Position numbers and translations under genes: made by a program
Part shown: positions 16,572 through 24,728 of the stretch, in pieces
Layout of the letters: every line of letters starts with the position of its first letter
Position numbering within the stretch: position 1 is the stretch's first letter
Assembly: GCF_026248685.1 (NCBI RefSeq)
Contig: NZ_CP111040.1
Location: 310,001-374,000 of the forward strand
Reading direction: 5' to 3'
Source of the DNA: Haladaptatus caseinilyticus
Lineage (GTDB): Archaea > Halobacteriota > Halobacteria > Halobacteriales > Haladaptataceae
Length of the DNA: 64,000 bases
Notes under the pieces: model-generated
What the model was told of the DNA's origin: nothing
Database searches by the model: none
The model's input: only the letters and a program-made list of their open reading frames with translations

Positions 16572-17564
16572 CTATTCGACCGCTGCCGAATCGCTGCTCG
16601 GACGTGCTTCGTGAGCCTCGTCGGTCTTTCGAGCGAAGTATGTCGCCAGGGTGGGTCCGACGATGAGCATCCAGACGCTAAACAATGCGGGGAGAAGTGC
16701 CGTCAATGGAGTAAAGAACGTGACCGCGAGCGCGGCTGCCAGCCCGGAATTCTGCAGACCCACCTCGAACGTACAGGCGCGAATACGGTCTTCCGGCATG
16801 TTTGCCGCGTGCCCGATCGCGTACCCAGAGCCAAACCCAACCGTGTTGTGGATGATCATTGCGGCGACTGCAACGGCACTCACGGTGAGGATGTTCTCGG
16901 CATTGAGACCGACCACGGCCGAGACGATAACGACGATCGCAATCACGCTGATCGACGGGAAAACGACCAGACTCGTTTCCGCGGCGGTCGGTGCCTTTCG
17001 TTCCATCAGCTGACGAATGACGAGGCCAGCGACGACGGGGATGAACACGACGAACATGATCTCGCGAAACATCTCAACGAACGTGACCTGAACCTCGGCA
17101 CCAGCGAGGAAGAGGACCCACGCTGGCATCACGATCGGAGCGACGATGGTGGTCAACGACGTGATCGCGATCGACAGTGCGACGTCCCCTTTTCCGAGAT
17201 AGGTCATGACGTTCGAGGACGTTCCCCCAGGGGCGGCACCGAGCAGGATGATACCAATCCCGAGTTCGGTGGGAAGGTTGAACACCTGCACCAAGAGGTA
17301 TGCCGTCACCGGCATGATCGTCCACTGTGCGAGGGAACCGATGACGACGTCCCTGGGTCGTTCGACGATTCGTTTGAGATCGACCGGCGTCAGCGTCAGC
17401 CCCATTCCGAGCATGACCACCCCCAACAGGGGGGAAATATACTCGCCGATCCACGTGAACGCGGATGGTTGGATGAGTGCCAATACCGATGCAGCGATCA
17501 CCCAAACGACGAAGTAGTTATTGATGAATTCCGATACTCGTTCGATTTTCGATAAGTATGTCAT
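16572..17564 (-). CDS. Bile acid:sodium symporter family transporter
   Basis: A 330-residue membrane protein with about ten helices of the BASS family. Conserved marks are SPLLGVVMLGMGLTL near the N-terminus, LGAAPGGTSSNVMTYLGKGD with the sodium-site residues, and the C-terminal FEVGLQNSGLAAAL. Family members import organic acids with sodium, including bile acids, pantoate, pyruvate and aromatic compounds. It lies 254 bp downstream of the aminobenzoyl-CoA monooxygenase/reductase gene on the same strand, so uptake of anthranilate or another organic acid is possible, but this is inferred from position only. Confidence 0.87.
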   Translation of the reverse strand: MTYLSKIERVSEFINNYFVVWVIAASVLALIQPSAFTWIGEYISPLLGVVMLGMGLTLTPVDLKRIVERPRDVVIGSLAQWTIMPVTAYLLVQVFNLPTELGIGIILLGAAPGGTSSNVMTYLGKGDVALSIAITSLTTIVAPIVMPAWVLFLAGAEVQVTFVEMFREIMFVVFIPVVAGLVIRQLMERKAPTAAETSLVVFPSISVIAIVVIVSAVVGLNAENILTVSAVAVAAMIIHNTVGFGSGYAIGHAANMPEDRIRACTFEVGLQNSGLAAALAVTFFTPLTALLPALFSVWMLIVGPTLATYFARKTDEAHEARPSSDSAAVE

Positions 17565-17818
17565 GATGTTCTACTTTGGTCTCTCGACCGACTCAAACGA
17601 CTACAGTTGCCACCAGTTCTCGACCGTCAGCACCTCATCGACTACTTGTTTCTCGAGAATCCTTGTCGAGTTTCGGTATCGGTGCGATTCCAACTGTATA
17701 TCCACTGGTAACGAACCTGTACAGGTGATTCGCCGGTTTGTTTTTATAATTAACTACTTAGGCAGTTTGTTCGATAGAATTTTTCCGAAATTTGAATTTG
17801 TGATCGATAGTCACTCAG

Positions 17819-19975
17819 CTACCGACCGGGTGCGGGATTCTCGGGCGTGAACAATACCAAATCTGCGCGGCCGCTCCCGACCATCGTGTTCACCTCGTCG
17901 TATGTCGTCCGGTAGTTCGTCGACAGCGTCGGTATTTCCACCTCGTTTCGGAACCGTTCGCTGAACCGGCCCAGCGTTTCGGTGTCGAACGCCGGTCGTT
18001 CACGGACGGACGCCTGCCCCGCAACAATCGCGAGAAGGTCGCACCCACGTTCCTTGAGCACTCGTGCGACTTCGTACGACTCTCGTGTTTTGAACCCGTT
18101 GAGGTTCCAGTCGGTCGCCTGGAGTGTCACACCGATGGGCTTCTTATCGGGCCAAACGTCCCGAATCGCATCGAACACTTCGAGGGGATAGCGCATCCGG
18201 TTTTCGAGCGATCCGCCGTACTCGTCGTCGCGATCGTTCGCGAGCGGTGAGAGGAAACTCGACAGCAGATACCCGTGTCCGGCGTTCAGTTGGACGTGGT
18301 CGAATCCGGCCGCGTCCGCCCGCTCCGCCGCGCCGACGAACGCTGTCCGAACTCGGTCCAAATCGTCGGCATCCATGGCGGTTGGCGTAGGACTCGCTGG
18401 GCCGAACGGTTTCGCCGACGGCGCGAACAAGTCCCACCGTTCGTCCTCCGGAAGGGGACGGTCGAGGCCGTGTTCTCTTGACTTCGTCGCACCACGCCGA
18501 CCGGCGTGGAACAGGGACGCACCGACGACGGTTTCGGTCGGTGACGATTCGCGGATGCGACCGATCGCACTATTGAATGCGTCATTGTGTTCGTCGGCAT
18601 ACAGTCCCGGCGTCCCGGCCGTTATTCGCCCGTCAGGAGTGACAGCCAGCGGGTCAGTGAGGAGTAGTCCCGGTCCACGTTCACCCTGCCCAACTAGTCG
18701 GTCGAGATACGAATCGGCCGGGCGGCCGTCGGTCGCCACCTCGGTTGGCGGAAGCGTCATTACAGTCCGGTTCGGCACCGTTACCTCCCGTAGCGGGAAA
18801 CGTTTGAACAGCGGTGGCGTCGCCACTGCGGTCGAACAATTGCCTTCGGCCGCTGCGAACCATTGGTCGAACTGATCGACGAACGACGGGTCGCGGACCC
18901 GGAGATTGTCGTATGTGATCCGTCCGCTCCGGGTGAGCAAATTGAACGCGAACCGCCGTGGCTCGAGATTTTGGTAGCGTTCGACGTTTTCGAAGTAGTT
19001 CTCGCTTCGTTCCGCCGCTTCCTGCAGTCCCGTGACGCGTGGTCGTCGTTCTTTTTCGTACCAGTTGAACGCCGCTCGGGTGTCACTGCCGTGCTCCTCG
19101 AACGCCTCTTGAAGGGCGACTGCGTCTTCCATCGCCATCTTCGTCCCCGACCCGATGGAGAAATGTGCGGTATGGGCGGCGTCGCCGATGAGGACCACGT
19201 TTTCGTGCGACCAAGTGGCATTTTTCACGGTCGGGAAGTTTCGCCACGCGTACAGCTTCGACTGGAGTTCGTACCCGTCGAGATGGTCCGAAAACAGATC
19301 CTCAAAGTACTCGAGCGCTTCGCCCTCGCTTACCTCGTCCATCCCCGCAGCCCGCCACGTGTCCTCCGTGCATTCGACGATGAACGTACTCTTGCGCCCC
19401 GGATAGGCGTGAATACGCCAGAGACCGTGTTCGTTTTCCCTGAAGACGAACGTGAACACGTCGAAGGGCTTGTCCGTTCCGAACCACGCGAATTTCGCGT
19501 TTCCGGCGCTTTCGTTCGGACGGAACGCCTCCTCGTAGCGTTCCCGAACGGTGCTGTTCAGTCCGTCGGCGCCGATGAGAACGTCCGTGTCTTCTCGGAG
19601 TCGTTCCGGATCGTCGATGGCGTCACCGTGGCGGAGTTCGACACCGAGTTCCGCCGCTCGCTCCTGCAGAATCGACAAAAGGTCGGCGCGCATGATTCCC
19701 GCGAAGGAGTGGCCACCGCATCGGAAATACTCCCCATCGTAGTGGATGTCGATGGGGTCCCAGCGGACGAATGCATCCGTGATTCGTTCGTGGCTTAGCC
19801 GGTCCGCCTCACGGAGCGAGGAAAGGGTAGCGTCGGAGAAAACGACACCCCAGCCGTAGGTGTTGTCAGCGGGGTCACGCTCGTGGACGACGACCTCCCA
19901 CTCCGGAAAGGACTTCTTCAGGAGGAGGGATGCGTAAAGGCCGCCCGGCCCACCTCCGAGTACGTCCACCCTCAC
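17819..19975 (-). CDS. 2-aminobenzoyl-CoA monooxygenase/reductase-like fusion flavoprotein
   Basis: A 718-residue two-domain flavoprotein. Residues 1 to about 390 form a salicylate-hydroxylase-type FAD monooxygenase: VLGGGPGGLYASLLL, a central DVLIGADGLNSTVRERY and VVLIGDAAHTAHFSIGSG. Residues from about 400 form an Old Yellow Enzyme domain: LFKRFPLREVTVPNRTVM, VQLNAGHGYLLSSFLSP and DEYGGSLENRMRYPLEV. This exact fusion is the layout of Azoarcus evansii 2-aminobenzoyl-CoA monooxygenase/reductase, which hydroxylates and reduces anthraniloyl-CoA to a non-aromatic enamine-ketone. The salicylyl-CoA 5-hydroxylase type is a close alternative. It overlaps the LLM oxidoreductase gene by 4 bp, and a 2-aminobenzoate-CoA ligase gene lies upstream on the same strand. 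Confidence 0.85.
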   Translation of the reverse strand: MRVDVLGGGPGGLYASLLLKKSFPEWEVVVHERDPADNTYGWGVVFSDATLSSLREADRLSHERITDAFVRWDPIDIHYDGEYFRCGGHSFAGIMRADLLSILQERAAELGVELRHGDAIDDPERLREDTDVLIGADGLNSTVRERYEEAFRPNESAGNAKFAWFGTDKPFDVFTFVFRENEHGLWRIHAYPGRKSTFIVECTEDTWRAAGMDEVSEGEALEYFEDLFSDHLDGYELQSKLYAWRNFPTVKNATWSHENVVLIGDAAHTAHFSIGSGTKMAMEDAVALQEAFEEHGSDTRAAFNWYEKERRPRVTGLQEAAERSENYFENVERYQNLEPRRFAFNLLTRSGRITYDNLRVRDPSFVDQFDQWFAAAEGNCSTAVATPPLFKRFPLREVTVPNRTVMTLPPTEVATDGRPADSYLDRLVGQGERGPGLLLTDPLAVTPDGRITAGTPGLYADEHNDAFNSAIGRIRESSPTETVVGASLFHAGRRGATKSREHGLDRPLPEDERWDLFAPSAKPFGPASPTPTAMDADDLDRVRTAFVGAAERADAAGFDHVQLNAGHGYLLSSFLSPLANDRDDEYGGSLENRMRYPLEVFDAIRDVWPDKKPIGVTLQATDWNLNGFKTRESYEVARVLKERGCDLLAIVAGQASVRERPAFDTETLGRFSERFRNEVEIPTLSTNYRTTYDEVNTMVGSGRADLVLFTPENPAPGR

Positions 19976-20844
19976 GCCCGGTCACTCCCGTCCCACTTGT
20001 CACCGAGGGTGTCGGCCAGCAAGTCGAACTGTTCGGAGTCGGCGACGGTCGGAAACAGGACCAGTTCGTCACACCCCTCGTCCTCGTATCCTCGGACGAA
20101 CTGCGTGACCTCCTGCGGAGTCGTGAGCAGTCCGTCCGCGATTCGCTCGGCGAACGGCCCGGTGAACTCGTAGTAGTCGAGGAGATACTCCCGTCCTTTT
20201 TCGGCGACGTCCTCGTCGCCGAGTGCGTAGTAACCGTGACCCCAGACGGCCGGAGTTTCTGGCCTCTCGCATTCGGTCCACGCCGCGTTCGCGCGCTCGG
20301 CTTGTCGAGCGAACGCTCGTGGCGGCCCGCCCCCGTGGATGTAGCCGTCGGCGAACCGCCCGACTCGGCGATAGGTGTTGTCGCTATCCCCGCCGACAAG
20401 AATCGTCGGACCGCCTTCCTGAACCGGGTCGGGTCCAACGTCGTCGCCCTCCCAGTAGTCCCGCAGTTCGGCCAACTGCTGGTCGAACAGTCGACCTCGT
20501 TTCCCGAACTCGACACCGGCCGCGTCGTAGTCGTCCTTTCGAGCACCGAGTGCCATTCCGAGCGTGAGACGACCGTTCGAGAGAACGTCGAGCGTCGCCG
20601 CCTTCTTCGCCAGCGCGGCATTGTTCCGGAGCGGGCCCGCGATAATCGTCGTCGCCAATTCGATTTCCTCGGTGACCGACGCACAGGCCGCGAGGGTGGC
20701 TACCGGGTCGAGTCCGTGGTAGCATAATCGGTCGAACACGCCGAGGCTGGTAAAGGGTCCCTCATCCGCCCACCTTGCCCACGAAAGTATCAGTTCCCGG
20801 TCGGCTCCATCCAACGTATTCGGCAGTCCAATCCCGACTTGCAT
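19972..20844 (-). CDS. LLM class flavin-dependent oxidoreductase
   Basis: A 290-residue luciferase-like TIM-barrel protein using FMN or coenzyme F420. It shows VGIGLPNTLDG at strand 1, the SLGVFDRLCYHGLDPVATLA segment, ELATTIIAGPLRNNAALAKK and GRLTLGMALGARKDDYDAAG, all typical of the family. Its stop overlaps the start of the aminobenzoyl-CoA monooxygenase/reductase gene by 4 bp, so the two are translated together. Possible jobs are an F420-dependent reduction of a ring intermediate or the supply of reduced flavin; neither can be decided from the sequence. Confidence 0.85.
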   Translation of the reverse strand: MQVGIGLPNTLDGADRELILSWARWADEGPFTSLGVFDRLCYHGLDPVATLAACASVTEEIELATTIIAGPLRNNAALAKKAATLDVLSNGRLTLGMALGARKDDYDAAGVEFGKRGRLFDQQLAELRDYWEGDDVGPDPVQEGGPTILVGGDSDNTYRRVGRFADGYIHGGGPPRAFARQAERANAAWTECERPETPAVWGHGYYALGDEDVAEKGREYLLDYYEFTGPFAERIADGLLTTPQEVTQFVRGYEDEGCDELVLFPTVADSEQFDLLADTLGDKWDGSDRA

Positions 20845-21017
20845 GATTATTTGTACTCCGATTGCAACCTACATCATCCTATATCTACCGATGGGTGTTA
20901 TCAATTACCAAATACCGTTTTCTACACTACGACACGGGAAAGATTCACTTTTCGCGAGTATCGTCGTTGGAAACCAACCCGAGACAGAACGCCAAAACGG
21001 AATCCTCGCGCTTTCGA

Positions 21018-22673
21018 TCACCCTTGTTCGCGTTTTCTAAGTTCGTTTCTTCGAATCTTCCCCGTCTCCGTTTTCGGGAGTTCGGCGACGTATTCGATGC
21101 GACGGGGGTATTTGTACGGTGCAATTCGACTTTTCACGTGTTCCTGGAGCCTTGTCGTGAGTCCGCTGCTCGGCTCGTACCCGTCAGTGAGGACGATGAA
21201 TGCTTTGACAACCTTGCCACGTTCCTCGTCGGAACTGCCAACGACCGCCGTTTCGTATATTTCCTCGCGCTCTTGAAGAGTCGCTTCGACTTCCGGGCCA
21301 GGGACGTTGTACCCGCTTGAGATGATGAGATCGTCGCGCCGGGATTTGTACTCGAATCGGTTGTCTTCCGTCCGGACGAACACGTCGCCGGGGAGGCTCC
21401 AGCCGTCTCGAACCGCCAGCTCCTGCTTTTCGGGGCGACCCCAGTACGTAACGCCTGTCGGTCCTCGCACGGCGAGCAATCCGGCTTCGCCGTGGTCGAG
21501 ATCTTCGCCGGTGTCTGGGTCGATGACCTTACATTCGTAGCCGGGAACGGGGAGCCCCGTAACGGACGGGTCGATGTCGTCTCCCAATCGGTGACTGACG
21601 AAAATGTGTAGCATTTCGGTCGAGCCGAGTCCGTCCAGCAGTTCGATACCGAGCGATGATTTCACGCGCTCGAACGTCGATGGCGAGAGTGGTTCGCCCG
21701 CGCTGATGCCGACGCGAAGCGACGAAAGGTCGGCAGCCGCAATGCGGTCGGAGTGTTCGTTGAGTAGTTGATTGTAGGCGGTTGGAATCGACCCGAGGAT
21801 CGTTACGCCGTACGTATCCACAGCATCCACGAGGTCTATCGGTTCTGCGTTTTCGATGATAACGGTGCTCGCGCCGAATCGGAGCGGAAACGCGACGAGC
21901 ACGCCATAGCCGAACGTAAACGCGATGGGTGGATTACCGGAGAACACGTCGTCTTCCGTCGGAGCAAGACAGTATCGTGCGTAGCCATCCACGATAGCGA
22001 GCATCTGTCGATGCGTGTGTACCGTCCCTTTCGGTCGCCCCGTCGTCCCGCTCGTGTACGCGATCATGGAGAGGTCGTCCCGGTGTGTCGCCGCGGCATC
22101 GAGTTCCGACGACGCCGACGCCAGGAGTTCGTCGTAATCGAGGAAGTCGTGCGCGACACCCTCGCGCGACGCGACGACGATCGTCTGAAGCGAATCACAC
22201 GTCTCCATCGCGGCCTCGACCGGTTCCAGCAGTCCGTCGTGGACGAGAGCGGTCGTCGCGCCCGAGTCTTCCACGACATAGGTGCACTCTTTCGCCTGCA
22301 GGAGTTTCATCGACGGCACCGGAATGGCTCCGATCTTCTGAAGTGCGAGACAAGAGATGGCATACTCCGGCCGGTTCGGGAATCGAACGAAGACGCGGTC
22401 GCCGGGTTCGACCCCGAGATCTAAGAGTGCGTTTCCGAGACTGTTGACCCGCTCCAAGAGCTCATCGTAGGTGATTTTTTTGTCTTCGAAGTAGATGGCA
22501 ACCTCGTCGCCTCGCCCCGCTTCGACGTTTTTATCGACGAGTTCGACGGCCGCATTGAGTGATTTCGGATAATGAAGTTCGGGAAGCGCGTGAACGATGT
22601 CTGCCCGCATGTCCACGGGTGGGAATTTTTCTACAGGGACGTTCCCTGATTGGATGCTGCTATCACGAAGCAT
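21018..22673 (-). CDS. 2-aminobenzoate-CoA ligase-like acyl-CoA synthetase
   Basis: A 551-residue adenylate-forming enzyme of the benzoate-CoA ligase branch. The P-loop YTSGTTGRPKGTVHTH is at residues 206-221, followed by the A4/A5 region PPIAFTFGYG and GLGSTEMLHIFVSH, which marks benzoate and 2-aminobenzoate ligases. The hinge is YKSRRDDLI and the catalytic lysine is in LPKTETGKIRR. The N-terminal ALPELHYPKSLNAA segment also fits aromatic acid ligases. It would activate anthranilate to anthraniloyl-CoA for the downstream monooxygenase/reductase gene. The ATG at 22673 is supported by a TATA-like box 24-32 bases upstream. Benzoate or another aromatic acid remains an alternative substrate. Confidence 0.82.
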   Translation of the reverse strand: MLRDSSIQSGNVPVEKFPPVDMRADIVHALPELHYPKSLNAAVELVDKNVEAGRGDEVAIYFEDKKITYDELLERVNSLGNALLDLGVEPGDRVFVRFPNRPEYAISCLALQKIGAIPVPSMKLLQAKECTYVVEDSGATTALVHDGLLEPVEAAMETCDSLQTIVVASREGVAHDFLDYDELLASASSELDAAATHRDDLSMIAYTSGTTGRPKGTVHTHRQMLAIVDGYARYCLAPTEDDVFSGNPPIAFTFGYGVLVAFPLRFGASTVIIENAEPIDLVDAVDTYGVTILGSIPTAYNQLLNEHSDRIAAADLSSLRVGISAGEPLSPSTFERVKSSLGIELLDGLGSTEMLHIFVSHRLGDDIDPSVTGLPVPGYECKVIDPDTGEDLDHGEAGLLAVRGPTGVTYWGRPEKQELAVRDGWSLPGDVFVRTEDNRFEYKSRRDDLIISSGYNVPGPEVEATLQEREEIYETAVVGSSDEERGKVVKAFIVLTDGYEPSSGLTTRLQEHVKSRIAPYKYPRRIEYVAELPKTETGKIRRNELRKREQG

Positions 22674-22696
22674 ACGATACCTTCAGTGTCATTCGT

Positions 22697-22705
22697 GATA
22701 TAACC
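22697..22705 (-). promoter_or_regulatory. TATA-like box of the aminobenzoate-CoA ligase gene
   Basis: The minus strand reads GGTTATATC 24-32 bases before the ATG at 22673. This suits a leaderless haloarchaeal transcript and would drive the ligase gene and perhaps the LLM and monooxygenase/reductase genes beyond it, which follow after a 173-base gap. Confidence 0.45.
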
Positions 22706-22839
22706 TGAGATGGATCTCGAACTGAAATGGTTCCCGTATATCGCTGCCGTCGATAGTGTGATTTTGGACGGCGAAAACAAAGCGTCGTTCTCTCCTTGGG
22801 GGAGTAGCTTTATGCAGAACCTGGTCGTCAAGTGATACT

Positions 22840-23397
22840 ATGACAGACGTTGCTGTCGTCGGTGGGGGTCCCGCTGGGCTGAGTGCCGCACTGTTCGCTG
22901 CAAAGAACGGACTCGATACCATGGTGTTCGATACGGACAACACATGGATGCACAAAGCACACCTGTTCAACTACCTCGGTTTCGAGAGCATCGATGGAAG
23001 CGAATTCATGGAAAAAGCCCGTGAACAAGCGGACGATTACGGTGTGGACCGACACATGGGGACGTCGGTCACCGATATCGAACGGGATAAAGATCAGTTC
23101 CGGATTTCGACCGACGACGGCGACCACGAAGCAACCTATCTGGTTTTGGCGACCGGCGCGGACCGTGACCTCGCGGAGCATCTGGGCTGTGATTTCGACG
23201 ACAACGACACCGTCTCGGTCGATTTGAGCATGGAAACCAGTATCGAGAACGCCTACGCGACAGGTGCGATGGTCCGCGACCAGGAGTGGCAGGCGGTCAT
23301 CTCCGCCGGCGATGGCGGGGCAGCAGCGCTCGATATTCTGAGCAAGGAGAAGGGCGAACACTTCCACGATTTCAACACCCCCGAAGATGCGGACTGA
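22840..23397 (+). CDS. Short thioredoxin-reductase-like FAD protein
   Basis: A 185-residue protein containing only the FAD-binding half of a thioredoxin-reductase-like enzyme. The dinucleotide motif VVGGGPAGLSAALFAAKNG is at the N-terminus and ATGADRDLAEHLG in the middle, with the FAD-closing segment ENAYATGAMV near the end. The NADPH domain and the CxxC redox motif of true thioredoxin reductases are absent. The continuous frame and normal start and end suggest an intact short protein rather than a broken gene. It diverges from the aminobenzoate-CoA ligase gene. The function is unknown. Confidence 0.78.
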   Translation: MTDVAVVGGGPAGLSAALFAAKNGLDTMVFDTDNTWMHKAHLFNYLGFESIDGSEFMEKAREQADDYGVDRHMGTSVTDIERDKDQFRISTDDGDHEATYLVLATGADRDLAEHLGCDFDDNDTVSVDLSMETSIENAYATGAMVRDQEWQAVISAGDGGAAALDILSKEKGEHFHDFNTPEDAD

Positions 23398-23413
23398 CAC
23401 CACCGAGTAACAA

Positions 23414-24067
23414 TCACTCGTCCGAAACGAGTGTCGTCTCGATGAGTCGCGCCGTTCCGCGTCTGATTCGCCCGCCGACCGCGGTCGCAGAGATATCCAA
23501 CTGTTCGGCGAGTAGTTTGTGTGATGTCTGCCTCGGCTCCTCGAAATACCCCGCTTCGAATGCTCGAAGCAGGGTCCGTCGCTGTGCATCCGTTAGCGCT
23601 TTTCCATCGGCCGTGAGGCTCTCCTGTTGATACAGTCTGTCCAGCTCGAAAGAAATGTCTTCCTCACGGCAGTAATCCCACAGCCGTGAGAGGGACTCCC
23701 GGTCGGGAAGTTGGAGACGAAGGAGCCACCCCTGTCTCACGGTTTCCGCTTCGAGCATTAGCCCACCGACTTCGGTCGTTTTCGGGGTGAGAAGTTTCGT
23801 CTCCGGCGTATAACAGATTCGGTAAATGCGAGTGTCACCGTGGTCGGCCACCTTCTCCGACTCCTCGACCGTCCCGTCCTCATCGAGCGCGTCCTCAAAC
23901 GATTCGAACTCCCCGGTTTCGCTCTCGACGAGGAAGAAAAACATGCCTGTTTCGGGGTCCGTCCCCGACGTCGGTACGACCTTGATGGTAACAGTAGGTA
24001 CTGCCTCTATCGTCGGTGTGAGCGCAAGTTTCGGATGGTGAACTGTAACGTGCGAGATGAACGTCAT
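23414..24067 (-). CDS. Bacterio-opsin activator-type HTH regulator
   Basis: A 217-residue haloarchaeal HTH-10 regulator. The DNA-binding domain is at the C-terminus: LTDAQRRTLLRAFEAGYFEE, then LLAEQLDISATAVGGRIRRG. The N-terminal 150 residues form the family's sensor-like region, with the recurring LQLPDRESLSRLWDYCREED also seen in similar form in the regulator at 6479-7159. It ends 17 bp after the end of the convergent FAD protein gene. It is the regulator nearest to the aminobenzoate genes and a candidate for their control, but no target site can be shown. Confidence 0.83.
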   Translation of the reverse strand: MTFISHVTVHHPKLALTPTIEAVPTVTIKVVPTSGTDPETGMFFFLVESETGEFESFEDALDEDGTVEESEKVADHGDTRIYRICYTPETKLLTPKTTEVGGLMLEAETVRQGWLLRLQLPDRESLSRLWDYCREEDISFELDRLYQQESLTADGKALTDAQRRTLLRAFEAGYFEEPRQTSHKLLAEQLDISATAVGGRIRRGTARLIETTLVSDE

Positions 24068-24281
24068 GGTGAGCGTCGTTCGGCCTATCCCTGTCCGTCG
24101 AGAACGGACATGGGAGTGATTTCAATCCGGTATCCGAACACCCAACGGCAACCGTGTTAAATATTCTGTACCAAACCGTTCGTATTCAGGTCGAGACCGT
24201 ACGAGGAAAGAACACACCCGAAGACGAATCACATCGTCGTTTTTTTTCAGTCGTGCGACGACCGGTATCCCACTTTCTCGA

Positions 24282-24644
24282 TCAGAACGCACTGACGTGG
24301 TCGTCTTTCGGTTCCCAGACGTGCCCCGTCATCCGTAGTTCGCGGAGTTCGGCCATAGTCTCGCCAATTGAGTATCCTTGTTCCCCCATCGCTGCGGTGA
24401 CGAGTGCGAGCGGAACGCCGTTATCGAACGTTTCATCCAGCTCGAGAACGATGGCTTTGAGCCCCTCGTTTGCGGCACTCGTCGGGATCGACTCGTGATC
24501 GACGAACTCCCACTCGATATCGTGCCCCGTGAGGTTTCGATGCCGTCTGTAGAAGCCAAGTATTTCGTTGGGGGTCTCCGTTCCCTTTCGTTCGTTACAG
24601 TCCGGACAGATGGCGGTGAATGATGCTCGCTCTCGGTCGGTCAT
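24282..24644 (-). CDS. Small zinc-ribbon / winged-helix-like protein
   Basis: A 120-residue acidic protein of unknown function. The N-terminus has a single CPDC knuckle (ICPDCNERKG), followed by a short region with several His and Trp residues, then a C-terminal part resembling a small winged helix: GYSIGETMAELRELRMTGHVWEP. The frame is continuous and the composition haloarchaeal, so it is probably a real gene. It is preceded by the end of the Rieske gene on the same strand, 84 bp away, and may be co-transcribed. Confidence 0.6.
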   Translation of the reverse strand: MTDRERASFTAICPDCNERKGTETPNEILGFYRRHRNLTGHDIEWEFVDHESIPTSAANEGLKAIVLELDETFDNGVPLALVTAAMGEQGYSIGETMAELRELRMTGHVWEPKDDHVSAF

Positions 24645-24728
24645 ACGTATTGGTCGTTCTCCGATGGTCGTACTCTCCCGTCCGACATACGGACGCGACG
24701 TTTCGGCGTGACTGATTCGTGTTCGTCC

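Noticed and set aside
18863-19798. 311-codon plus-strand frame inside the monooxygenase/reductase gene
   Set aside because: Antisense shadow; the minus-strand gene has continuous domain signatures through this stretch.
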